DNA from: Methylococcaceae bacterium UBA7658
Lineage (GTDB): Bacteria > Pseudomonadota > Gammaproteobacteria > Methylococcales > Methylomonadaceae
Reading direction: 5' to 3'
Assembly (NCBI GenBank): GCA_002483425.1
Contig: DLHW01000020.1
Span: 1 to 22,982, forward strand
Length of the DNA: 22,982 bases
The notes under the pieces are model-generated. The model searched no databases, was not told the DNA's origin, and saw nothing but the letters and a program-made list of their open reading frames with translations. This document shows positions 1 through 7,033 of the stretch, piece after piece; the stretch's first letter is position 1; the number at the start of each line of letters is the position of its first letter. The position numbers were made by a program, and so were the translations under genes.

Positions 1-76
1 CAATCGCAAACGGCTTCATTCAAAACTGGGCTATATTAGCCCGGAAACGTTGGAAGCTAATAAAGTCGCTTGGTAA
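1..76 (+). CDS. IS3-family transposase (OrfB), C-terminal 24 codons only
   Basis: An open frame beginning at base 2 and stopping with TAA at 74-76 encodes 24 residues containing NRKRLHSKLGYISPETLE. This is the usual C-terminal tail of the DDE integrase-type OrfB of IS3-family elements (pattern N-x-R/K-R-x-H-S-x-L-G-Y-x-S-P). The rest of the gene lies left of the window, so whether the element is intact cannot be judged. The frame is directly followed by a terminal inverted repeat, as expected for IS3 elements, in which orfB ends close to the right end. The identification rests on the short tail plus the adjoining repeat; the subgroup cannot be assigned. Confidence 0.8.
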   Translation, partial: NRKRLHSKLGYISPETLEANKVAW

Positions 77-103
77 GGTGTCCTTGAAATCAGGGCAAGA
101 TCA
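1..103 (+). mobile_element. Right end of an IS3-family insertion sequence
   Basis: The orfB tail is followed at about 77-103 by a sequence ending GGGCAAGATCA, which has the form of an IS3-family right terminal inverted repeat (its complement starts TGATCTTGCCC). I place the outer edge of the element at 103. Target DNA then runs only 37 bases to the 3' end of a tRNA-Arg gene. The left end and target duplication are outside the window, so the element boundary is inferred from one end only. Confidence 0.7.
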
Positions 104-140
104 GTTGAACACTGCTACTGGACTATGTGAAACAGGCTGT

Positions 141-217
141 TGGCGCGCCCGAGAGGATTCGAACCTCTGACCTCAGCCTCCGGAGGGCTGCGCTCTATCC
201 AGCTGAGCTACGGGCGC
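141..217 (-). tRNA. tRNA-Arg (anticodon CCG)
   Basis: Reading the minus strand from 217, a complete cloverleaf is visible: acceptor stem GCGCCCG pairing with CGGGCGC, D arm with AGCTCAGCTGGATAGAGC, anticodon loop with CCG (complement of 181-183), T arm with GGTTCGAATCC, discriminator G, and an encoded CCA at 143-141. It reads CGG arginine codons. The gene lies 35 bases downstream of rep on the same strand. A TAATAT sequence in that gap could be its -10 box, but no clear -35 accompanies it. An IS3-type element ends 37 bases beyond the 3' end of the tRNA. Confidence 0.97.
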
Positions 218-252
218 GTCGAGCCGCCTATATTACCTGATTGATAAAGGAA

Positions 253-2274
253 TTACGATGTTAATGTTTTAGCGGCCGCAAAAAATGATAAGGCGTTTTG
301 TTTTTTTACTTCCGGATCGATTTGTTTTTTTGCCGTCCATTCCAAATCATCGCTCGGCAATTCGCTTAAAAAGCGGCTAGGTTGGCATTCCGCAACGTCT
401 CCGTAACGTTTTCGATGCGTACAGTAACTAAAAGTCAATGTACGTTGCGCGCGGGTAATTCCGACATAGGCCAACCGGCGCTCTTCCTCAATGCCGAGAC
501 TGCCGGCATCTTCATCTCCCAGGCTATTTTCGTGAGGTAGGATGTTTTCCTCCATACCTGCCAAGAATACATGTTTGAATTCCAGTCCTTTGGCTGAATG
601 CAAGGTCATCAAACTCACTTGATCGCTAGCGCTTTGTTCTTCTTGATTCCGTTCCAAAACATCCATAAGCATGATACGAACGATGACTTCCGCCAATGGT
701 TTCTCGTTGGTATCGTCTTTTTGAGCGATACGTTTTAACCAATTAATCAATTCATACACGTTAGCCATCTTACGCTCGGCAGCGCTGATCGTCGCGGTAT
801 TCTCCCGCAGCCATTCGAAATAATTAATGTTATCTAACATCTCTTTAATGATTTCAAACGTGTCGCCGCCCTCAATGCGGCTGGCAGCCGCCGTAATCCA
901 ATTGTGGAAGTTTTGCAGGCGCTGATAAGCTTTAACCGGTACGGTTTGGTTTAAGCCTAATTCATTACAGGCGGAGAATAGGCTGACGCGGCGTTGACTG
1001 GCGTAAACGCCTAATTTTTCTAGTGTTGTTGGCCCTAGTTCCCGGCGAGGCGTGTTGATAATGCGTAAAAACGCCGCATCGTCGTCATGATTAACGATTA
1101 ACCGCAAGTATGCCAGCACATCTTTGATTTCTGTGTACGCAAAAAATGAGGTGCTGCCGCTGATAAAATACGGTACGTTATTTTCTCTTAAACAGCGTTC
1201 GAACAACCGGGATTGATGATTGCCGCGATATAAAATTGCATAATCGCCGTAATTCCCGCCGGATTTGAATTTATGATGGACGATTTCAGCGGCGATTTGT
1301 TGCGCCTCGGACGCTTCATCCTTATGACATATAACCCGTAATAAGTCGCCTTCGCCCAAGTCGCTCCACAGTTTTTTTTCATAAGCATGCGGGTTATTCC
1401 CGATTAACTGATTCGCCACGCGCAAAATCCGCCGGGTCGAACGGTAATTCTGCTCCAGTTTGATAACTTTCAAGCGCGGGTAATCATGCTGCAACTGACT
1501 GATGTTTTCCGGTTTCGCACCGCGCCAAGCATAAATCGACTGATCGTCATCCCCAACCACAGTAAAATTACCCAAACTGCCCGTTAGCAATTTAATGAGT
1601 TCATATTGGGTGATATTGGTATCTTGATATTCATCCACCAGTAAATACCGGATCCGGTTTTGCCAGTACTGTAAAACATCCGGATGTTGTTGAAACAATT
1701 GCACGGGCAACAAAATCAAATCGTCGAAATCGACTGCGTTATAAGCTTTTAGGCTACGGATGTAATTTGCGTACAGCCGCCCTGCCCTGTGTTCTTCTGG
1801 GTCGTGGCTGGCTTCTACTTGTTTGACAGTAACAAACGCATTTTTCCATTGCCCAATCTGCCGGGCGTAACAGTCCGCATTCTCGATATCGCCGAAACTA
1901 ACGTCATGGCCGATAAGATTTTTCAATAGGGTTAATTTATCGTGTTCGTCGAATAAGGTTAAACCCGCTTTATAACCCAAGATTTTGTGTTCACGGCGTA
2001 AAATATCCAAGCCCAGGGAATGGAAAGTGGAAACCCGTAACCCCCGTGTTTGCGAATTATCGAGCAGTTTTGCCACCCGGCTTTTCATCTCCCGTGCAGC
2101 TTTATTGGTAAATGTAACCGCCGCAATCTGGTGCGCCGGGATACCGCTCCCGATGAGATAAGCGATTTTTTCGGTAATTACCCGCGTTTTACCGCTACCC
2201 GCGCCCGCCAACACCAATAAGGGGCAATCAATGAGCTTAACGGCGGCTTGTTGTTGAGGGTTGAGCTTAATCAT
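253..2274 (-). CDS. rep: ATP-dependent DNA helicase Rep (UvrD/Rep superfamily 1)
   Basis: Cytoplasmic 3'-5' DNA helicase that moves on single-stranded DNA, removes protein roadblocks ahead of replication forks and helps restart. The 673-residue product equals the length of E. coli Rep and is collinear with it from the N-terminal LNPQQQAAV (Q motif) onward. Visible superfamily 1 motifs: Walker A AGAGSGKT at residues 23-30, motif Ia TFTNKAA at about 54-60, Walker B DEYQDTN at 214-220, motif III GDDDQSIYAWRGA at 241-253, motif IV LEQNYRS, and motif VI YVGITRAQ near the C-terminus. RGLRVSTFHSLGLDIL and LILLP-type signatures favour Rep over UvrD or PcrA. The ATG at 2274 gives the family N-terminus, although no good ribosome binding site precedes it. 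tRNA-Arg follows on the same strand. Confidence 0.95.
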   Translation of the reverse strand: MIKLNPQQQAAVKLIDCPLLVLAGAGSGKTRVITEKIAYLIGSGIPAHQIAAVTFTNKAAREMKSRVAKLLDNSQTRGLRVSTFHSLGLDILRREHKILGYKAGLTLFDEHDKLTLLKNLIGHDVSFGDIENADCYARQIGQWKNAFVTVKQVEASHDPEEHRAGRLYANYIRSLKAYNAVDFDDLILLPVQLFQQHPDVLQYWQNRIRYLLVDEYQDTNITQYELIKLLTGSLGNFTVVGDDDQSIYAWRGAKPENISQLQHDYPRLKVIKLEQNYRSTRRILRVANQLIGNNPHAYEKKLWSDLGEGDLLRVICHKDEASEAQQIAAEIVHHKFKSGGNYGDYAILYRGNHQSRLFERCLRENNVPYFISGSTSFFAYTEIKDVLAYLRLIVNHDDDAAFLRIINTPRRELGPTTLEKLGVYASQRRVSLFSACNELGLNQTVPVKAYQRLQNFHNWITAAASRIEGGDTFEIIKEMLDNINYFEWLRENTATISAAERKMANVYELINWLKRIAQKDDTNEKPLAEVIVRIMLMDVLERNQEEQSASDQVSLMTLHSAKGLEFKHVFLAGMEENILPHENSLGDEDAGSLGIEEERRLAYVGITRAQRTLTFSYCTHRKRYGDVAECQPSRFLSELPSDDLEWTAKKQIDPEVKKQNALSFFAAAKTLTS

Positions 2275-2422
2275 TATTCGAGATACATCCGATAATCCGG
2301 CGTTCCCGGCAATACGCTTACGCCATCTTTCGGAGAACGCTTAGACTGAGTTAAAATAACGCCATAGAAAAAATTGAACGTATTACTCTCTAAATCTAAT
2401 AAACCACAACGAGGAAATCTGT

Positions 2423-2821
2423 ATGAAAAAAACGCTTTTTTGTTTTGCAATGTTACTATCCGGCAGTGTCATCGCGGCAACCGATCATTATATCCTGCGT
2501 GACGGCAATCATGTTCATCATTTGAAAATCACAAAATTGAATGACGAATACAATGTCGCCATGGACGTCGATTTTGAACCGAATGCCAACGAAAAAGACA
2601 GCAACCCTTGCTCGGCAGAAATTTCAGGCGAAGCTAAAAGCACCGCCGATAACAAAATCACCATGAAAAAACACTCCGAAGGCGAGGCAACCTTTTGCAC
2701 TTTAGACATTACGTTAAGTGCGACCGGCGCTAAAGTTGAGCAATCCAAAGACTGTGACAATTTTGTCACCGGAATTTGTCACTTTACCAGCGAAGGTAAA
2801 GAGATTCCGAAAATAAAATAG
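2423..2821 (+). CDS. Small secreted protein with four cysteines, function unknown
   Basis: 132 residues beginning with a typical Sec signal peptide: lysines at 2-3, hydrophobic core to about residue 17, likely cleavage after A18 or A19. The mature part is about 113 residues, hydrophilic, and carries four cysteines (C63, C92, C111, C119) that could form two disulfides in the periplasm. The last third, with a VEQSKDC element followed by a GICHF element, loosely recalls the C-x(n)-C-x-x-x-F-x-G endings of small periplasmic beta-rich proteins, but I cannot name a family. Start is supported by GAGGAA at 2411-2416, six bases before the ATG. A TTGAAC/TAATAA pair (2374-2402) is a weak promoter candidate. 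The gene stands alone, opposed to rep and convergent with comM, and ends in a clear terminator. Confidence 0.8.
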   Translation: MKKTLFCFAMLLSGSVIAATDHYILRDGNHVHHLKITKLNDEYNVAMDVDFEPNANEKDSNPCSAEISGEAKSTADNKITMKKHSEGEATFCTLDITLSATGAKVEQSKDCDNFVTGICHFTSEGKEIPKIK

Positions 2822-2887
2822 GTCTGCTAATTCCGTTTAATTCCCCGTGTTTAAAGGGGAGAACGGGTAAGCGCGTTAATACGCCTG

Positions 2888-2923
2888 GCGCTTTCTTCTT
2901 ACAGTTGAAAGCGCTATATTTTT
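2888..2923 (+). terminator. Intrinsic terminator of the 2423-2821 gene, embedded in the comM 3' end
   Basis: A perfect 8-bp stem GCGCTTTC/GAAAGCGC (2888-2895 with 2907-2914, loop of 11) is followed by TATATTTTT. The T-run lies on the plus strand, so it ends transcripts of the small secreted-protein gene. The distal arm touches the comM stop codon (2914-2916), and the T-run lies inside the comM coding sequence. There is no T-run on the minus side. Confidence 0.65.
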
Positions 2924-4419
2924 CGATCTAATTTCCGGTAGCCGATGGCTTCGCTCAAATGAGCAACCGCTATCTCCTCCGAGTCCGCAAGATCGGCAAT
3001 CGTGCGCGCCACTTTCAAAATCCGGTGATAGGCGCGATGCGAGAGGCCGAATTTATCCATCGCCTGTTCTAATAATTGATGACCTTGTTCGGACAACGTG
3101 CAAATTTGCTTGACCTCTTTTGCAACAAGCGCGGCATTCGCTTTACCGCTCCGCCCCATGGCTTTGTTTCTAGCAGCTACAACACGAACTCTTATGGCGG
3201 AACTGGCTTCTTCGCCTTGCGGCGACCCTTTCCGCAAGATTTCATGCGAGATTCTCGGCACATCTAAGTGCATGTCGATGCGATCCAATAACGGTCCCGA
3301 TACCCGAGCCCGGTACCGGACGATCTGCTCTGAGGTGCAATGACAACGGCCTGAACTATCGCCCAGATAACCGCAAGGACACGGATTCATCGCTGCGATT
3401 AATTGAAAACGCGCGGGAAAATCGACTTGCCGAGCGGCGCGGGAAATAGTGATATGACCAGTTTCAAGCGGCTCGCGCAGCACCTCCAAGACTTTACGGT
3501 CGAACTCCGGCAATTCGTCCAGAAATAATGCGCCATTGTGGGCTAACGATATTTCCCCCGGTTTCGGATTACTGCCACCGCCAACCAAGGCCGGAGCCGA
3601 TGCGGTATGATGTGGCGCCCGGAACGGCGGTTTCAGCCAATTCGCAACATTCAAACCATGATCGCTAATAGATGCAATTGCCGCGCTTTCCTGCGCTTGC
3701 TGTTCGGTCAACGGCGGTAAAATCGTTGGCAACCGTGCTGCCAGCATCGATTTACCCGTACCCGGCGGACCGAGCATGAGCAAATTATGCGCACCGGCCG
3801 CTGCAATTTCAAACGCCCGTTTAACATGATATTGACCGTGAACATCCGCAAAATCGATATCAGCCGCTAAGTTGGCTTGAATGGGGGGATATTGCGGCAC
3901 AATCAATTGTTTTCCGGCAAGATGAGCGCAGATTTCGAGAAGATGAACGGCAGGCAACAAGTCGATGCCTTGAACTAAAGCTGCTTCCGCCGTATTCTCT
4001 TTGGGCAAAATTAATTGCCGATGTTCCTGCTTAGCTCGAATGGCGACCGGCAACACCCCGTTGATAGGCCGTAACTCGCCTCCCAGCGATAGTTCACCGA
4101 CGCATTCATAACGGTCGAGTTGAACGGCGGGAATCTGTCCGGACGCCGCTAGAATACCCAACGCAATAGCAAGATCGAAACGCCCACCCTCCTTAGGCAA
4201 ATCCGCCGGCGCCAGATTAATAGTAATGCGTTGAGCCGGAAATTCGAAACGTGAATTTAAGATAGCGCCGCGAACGCGGTCTTTACTTTCTTTGACGGCG
4301 GCCTCGGGCAAGCCGACAATGTTCATAGCGGGCAATCCGTTAGCAACATGCACTTCCACAGTCACTAACGGCGCGGCGATACCGGAACGGCCTCGGCTGT
4401 AAACGACAGCTAAAGACAC
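2914..4419 (-). CDS. comM: ComM/YifB family Mg-chelatase-like AAA+ ATPase
   Basis: Hexameric AAA+ helicase that promotes branch migration during integration of DNA taken up by natural transformation; in non-competent species it is called YifB. 501 residues, close to the usual length. The N-terminal domain (1-170) has the family start MSLAVVYSRG and the INLAPADLPKEGGRFDL block. The ATPase core has Walker A GPPGTGKS at 217-224, Walker B LFLDELPEF at 298-306, and a cysteine cluster CPCG...CHC near 348-365 that may bind zinc; the C-terminal Mg_chelatase_C region ends in AIGYRKLD. The start codon is GTG (4419-4417), chosen because it gives the conserved N-terminus. It lies 67 bases downstream of ubiK on the same strand, probably cotranscribed. 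The last bases overlap a terminator serving the opposite gene. Confidence 0.95.
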   Translation of the reverse strand: MSLAVVYSRGRSGIAAPLVTVEVHVANGLPAMNIVGLPEAAVKESKDRVRGAILNSRFEFPAQRITINLAPADLPKEGGRFDLAIALGILAASGQIPAVQLDRYECVGELSLGGELRPINGVLPVAIRAKQEHRQLILPKENTAEAALVQGIDLLPAVHLLEICAHLAGKQLIVPQYPPIQANLAADIDFADVHGQYHVKRAFEIAAAGAHNLLMLGPPGTGKSMLAARLPTILPPLTEQQAQESAAIASISDHGLNVANWLKPPFRAPHHTASAPALVGGGSNPKPGEISLAHNGALFLDELPEFDRKVLEVLREPLETGHITISRAARQVDFPARFQLIAAMNPCPCGYLGDSSGRCHCTSEQIVRYRARVSGPLLDRIDMHLDVPRISHEILRKGSPQGEEASSAIRVRVVAARNKAMGRSGKANAALVAKEVKQICTLSEQGHQLLEQAMDKFGLSHRAYHRILKVARTIADLADSEEIAVAHLSEAIGYRKLDRKI

Positions 4420-4486
4420 GGACTATATCAGCCCTTTAGCAACCCGATAAAACAATCATCGTCTTCGATTTTTATAAATCTTGAGA

Positions 4487-4747
4487 TTACAACTCTTCCT
4501 TACTCAGTACCTGCTGCTCGATTTCAGTAACGCGTTGTTCCAAGGTTTCGAGTTTTTGCCGCGTTTTCGTCAACACCGCTTTCTGTACTTCGAACTCCTC
4601 GCGGCTCACCAAATCAAGTCTCGACAAAGCGCTTTGCAGAATGGCATGAAAATTTTTCTCCATGTCGTCCTTTAAATGATTAAAACTGGGCGGGATAACA
4701 TTAGCTAAGCGATTAGCGATGTCGTCTAAGGATTTAGCGTCGAACAT
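4487..4747 (-). CDS. ubiK: Ubiquinone biosynthesis accessory factor UbiK (YqiC/BMFP family)
   Basis: Small cytoplasmic/membrane-associated factor that, with UbiJ, supports the aerobic ubiquinone biosynthesis complex. The 86-residue product begins MFDAKSLDDIANRLANVIPP, the family's N-terminal amphipathic region, and its C-terminal half (about 45-84) is a heptad-rich coiled coil suited to trimerisation. I start it at the ATG at 4747: a GTGAGAG ribosome binding site (4759-4753) sits five bases upstream. A longer frame from the GTG at 4759 would use that very site as codons and adds four residues foreign to the family. comM follows 67 bases downstream, an arrangement that suggests one transcript although the functions are unrelated. 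Confidence 0.9.
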   Translation of the reverse strand: MFDAKSLDDIANRLANVIPPSFNHLKDDMEKNFHAILQSALSRLDLVSREEFEVQKAVLTKTRQKLETLEQRVTEIEQQVLSKEEL

Positions 4748-4759
4748 AAGCACTCTCAC

Positions 4760-5096
4760 GAAATATAATTAACTGCACGGATTGAGACGAATAAATAACG
4801 CTTGCGTACTTCGAATACCCAGTAAACTCGCCCAAAAAGGATTGCATAAAAACGCCGCTAATCCTTGATGAATCGTTCTGTTTACCCAAATGCAAGCAAA
4901 TTTTTAGCCTTTAATGGTAACACATCCTGTGTTCAAGCAGTTATAACTAAAACGTTAGGATACCTTCCGGTATCCTAACGGAGTTAGTGTAATTGCCGTG
5001 CGTTACGGTCGTTGATATTTACTTAAAAACCACTGCTTCGGCATTCGTCCGGAGGATTATAAGGCTCATCGCGGCCTTCTTAGTTACCGGCAAACT
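4760..5096. other. Intergenic stretch without a gene
   Basis: About 340 bases between ubiK and the response regulator gene. I find no open frame of note. It holds the strong minus-strand terminator described at 4949-4980 and a looser inverted repeat AAGGATT/AATCCTT (4837-4843 with 4860-4866) of unknown meaning. The ubiK-comM promoter should lie in its left half, but I see no convincing -35/-10 pair. Confidence 0.5.
4949..4980 (-). terminator. Intrinsic terminator for the response regulator gene
   Basis: A perfect 12-bp inverted repeat CGTTAGGATACC/GGTATCCTAACG (4953-4964 and 4969-4980) encloses four bases. On the minus strand the loop reads GGAA, a stable GNRA tetraloop, and the hairpin is followed by TTTT. 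It lies about 115 bases past the response regulator stop codon with no other minus-strand gene between. Confidence 0.75.
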
Positions 5097-5546
5097 TCAA
5101 GCAGCCTTATTGTCCTCCAGCCAAGAAAACAATCTCAAATTAAGCTTCCTGAATGATTCTTGTTGAATCGGCTTGGTCACATAGCCGCTGCAACCGGAAA
5201 TAGTCCCCCTAAAAGAATTACCCGGCGCACTATTTCCCGTTACCATTATAATGGGCGTCATTCCGTATCCTTTTATGTCCCGGATACGCGCACACGTTTC
5301 GAAACCGTCCAAACCGGGCATCGTAACATCCAGAAAAATTAAATCGTACTTGCTATTGCTAACTTTATTTAAGGCCTCTTCACCGCTACTGGCATAATCG
5401 ATTTCGCCAATTTGAGGAAAAGTTGAAAGGCTAGCGCCTAACAATTGCTTTGCCGGCCTATAATCGTCGACTACCAATGCTGTAAAGCAACTAACTGTAG
5501 ACGTTTTATTTTTAAAAAACGCGACTGTGGAATTATACATTTTCAT
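5097..5546 (-). CDS. Single-domain response regulator (CheY-like receiver)
   Basis: 149 residues, consisting of a 20-residue N-terminal leader and one receiver domain with no output domain. Conserved receiver positions are present: acidic pair D27/D28 in ALVVDDYRP, phospho-acceptor D73 in FLDVTMPGLDGF, T103 in MVTG, and K125 in VTKP. It should therefore be phosphorylated by a histidine kinase and act by protein-protein contact, but no kinase gene lies nearby, so the partner is unknown. The start ATG at 5546 is supported by GAGGTG (5557-5552), five bases upstream. The gene is monocistronic and ends in a strong hairpin terminator. Family membership is secure; the pathway (chemotaxis, pili, other) is not known. 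Confidence 0.92.
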   Translation of the reverse strand: MKMYNSTVAFFKNKTSTVSCFTALVVDDYRPAKQLLGASLSTFPQIGEIDYASSGEEALNKVSNSKYDLIFLDVTMPGLDGFETCARIRDIKGYGMTPIIMVTGNSAPGNSFRGTISGCSGYVTKPIQQESFRKLNLRLFSWLEDNKAA

Positions 5547-6119
5547 TTAAACACCTCGATTGTTTTTAGATTATTAGACTCAATAAGACAATTGGTTTTT
5601 TTCTATTAAAAGCTCGGTTTCAGTTCGTTTGGAACGTCTTCCCGCCGCACTGAAGTAGCCAGTTTTAAATCTTAAAAAAACCTAATCATTAAGCCGGATA
5701 CAAGATAATCTTCTGTAAAGTGTTTGTTTGTTAATTAACTCTCACTTTTAAGAATTCAATTTTGAAAAAATGCCAACAGAAACAACTTTTCATAAAAAAG
5801 CTCATAGCACCGTACGCCACAATGCATGTTAAAGCGCATCGGATCACTTTCAATCTAGAGGGCAAGTTGTGAATGCAATTAAATCCTGCCGGTTTAATCG
5901 CCAAGTACAATGATTTATTAAAAATAGGGTTAGCATGAGCAGAAAGCAAATTTGCAAATTCCCTCACTTAAAGCATTGACACCAGCCTTAAACCGTATGC
6001 CGAAACGAAAAACAAGTAAAACTATCTACACACTCATCTTATTAAGACTAACGGTAAAAGCGTATCGCGACTTGTACGGTACGCTTTTTTTCAATTTTTA
6101 CCTTGTCAAATTAGCTGGC
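5547..6119. other. Gene-poor AT-rich stretch
   Basis: About 570 bases between the response regulator and speE. Short open frames on both strands (for example 5731-5967 minus) lack ribosome binding sites and recognisable composition, and I do not call them. The only structured element seen is the hairpin at 6056-6091. The promoter of the response regulator gene probably lies at its left end; TTGTCT and TAAAAA 17 bases apart on the minus strand are a weak candidate. Confidence 0.45.
6056..6091 (-). terminator. Hairpin terminator downstream of speE
   Basis: A 9-bp inverted repeat AAAAGCGTA/TACGCTTTT (6056-6064 and 6080-6088, loop of 15) lies 29 bases past the speE stop. Read on the minus strand, it ends in GCTTTTA, a modest T-run for speE. 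On the plus strand the T-run is longer (seven), so it can act in both directions, although no plus-strand gene precedes it. Confidence 0.55.
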
Positions 6120-6965
6120 TTACCCAAACAATTTTTTCACAAACTCCGGCTGCGCTAAGGCGCCACTGTGGATATCCGCATTGTAATACAGCGTGTCGAA
6201 CGGCTTATTGGCGGCATCCTGCTCCCTAAAGCCCTTTAACGAGGACTTACCCGCCATCGTTGCGCTCCACCAGCCGGACGGGTAAATGCATTGCGGGAAA
6301 TACAAGGTTTGCAGTGCTTTAAAACCCGCCGTTTGCATGGCGTTCCGCATGTCTTTTATTAAAGCCAGATGCAGCAAGGGCGATTCGCTTTGTTGCACCA
6401 GCAGGCCGTTTTCGCTAAGCGCGGTATAACAGCCTTTATAAAACGCTTCGTTGAACAAGCCTTCAGCGGGACCAACCGGATCGGTGCTATCGACGATAAT
6501 GATGTCGACCGATTCCGGCGCCGCGTCTTTAATCCACTTAATTCCGTCGATAAATTTTAAATCCGCGCGCGGATCGTTATTGGACTCGCACAACTCGGGA
6601 AAATAGATTTCCGCCAGACGGGTAACGCGCTCGTCGATATCGATCTGAACAGCTTCCTCAACACCGGGATGCTTCAGCACCTCCCGCAATGTTCCGCAAT
6701 CGCCCCCGCCGATAATCCAGACTTTCTTGGGATTTGGATGTGTGAACAAGGCCGGATGACTCATCATTTCGTGGTACAGAAAGTTATCCCGGGTCGATAC
6801 CATCGTACAACCGTCGAGCACCATGAGATTGCCGAAGGTTTCGGTTTCATAAATTCCGTGATGTTGAAACGGTGATTGTTCTTCGTGCAACTTGCGTTTG
6901 ATTTTTAGGGAAAAAGCCGACCCTGTTCCCGAATGTTCTTCGGTAAACCATTCAGTTGGATTCAT
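6120..6965 (-). CDS. speE: Polyamine aminopropyltransferase (spermidine synthase)
   Basis: Transfers the aminopropyl group of decarboxylated S-adenosylmethionine to putrescine, giving spermidine and methylthioadenosine; cytoplasmic. 281 residues, usual for the bacterial enzyme. The N-terminal beta domain holds YETETFGNLMVLDG; the Rossmann core has GGGDCGTLRE at 86-95 (dcSAM-binding loop; GGGDGG in many homologues), acidic IDIDE at 108-112, and the DSTDPVGPA loop at 159-167 with the catalytic aspartate. YHEMM at 64-68 and YPSGWWS near 232 line the polyamine site. The ATG at 6965 has TTCCT on the plus strand (AGGAA on the minus), 8 bases upstream. The divergent neighbour speA makes agmatine, the putrescine precursor, so the pair covers the two ends of the pathway; speB, speC and speD are not in the window. 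Confidence 0.95.
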   Translation of the reverse strand: MNPTEWFTEEHSGTGSAFSLKIKRKLHEEQSPFQHHGIYETETFGNLMVLDGCTMVSTRDNFLYHEMMSHPALFTHPNPKKVWIIGGGDCGTLREVLKHPGVEEAVQIDIDERVTRLAEIYFPELCESNNDPRADLKFIDGIKWIKDAAPESVDIIIVDSTDPVGPAEGLFNEAFYKGCYTALSENGLLVQQSESPLLHLALIKDMRNAMQTAGFKALQTLYFPQCIYPSGWWSATMAGKSSLKGFREQDAANKPFDTLYYNADIHSGALAQPEFVKKLFG

Positions 6966-6967
6966 AT

Positions 6968-7000
6968 TTGGAATTCCTGGGAAATAAAACCATTATAATA
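6968..7000. promoter_or_regulatory. Divergent speE/speA promoters sharing a palindromic -10
   Basis: Only 68 bases separate the speE ATG (6965) from the proposed speA TTG (7034). In the middle, ATTATAAT at 6992-6999 is its own reverse complement: it supplies TATAAT on the plus strand (6994-6999) for speA and TATAAT on the minus strand (6997-6992) for speE. A TTGGAA at 6968-6973 could be the speA -35, though its spacing of 20 is long; no good -35 is visible for speE. Transcripts would start near 7006 and near 6985. Confidence 0.5.
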
Positions 7001-7033
7001 GCATCGGTTAATTCTAATGCACGGAGTTTCATA

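Noticed and set aside
5731..5967. 78-codon open frame on the minus strand
   Set aside because: No ribosome binding site, no recognisable motif, AT-rich composition like surrounding noncoding DNA.
6675..6710. GGGDCG in place of GGGDGG in SpeE as a defect
   Set aside because: The rest of the dcSAM loop and catalytic residues are intact, and Cys at this position occurs, as I recall, in other active gammaproteobacterial enzymes.
6956..7033. N-terminal extension of speA from a TTG at 6956
   Set aside because: It contains the best promoter -10 in the region, has no ribosome binding site, overlaps the start of speE and lies outside SpeA homology.
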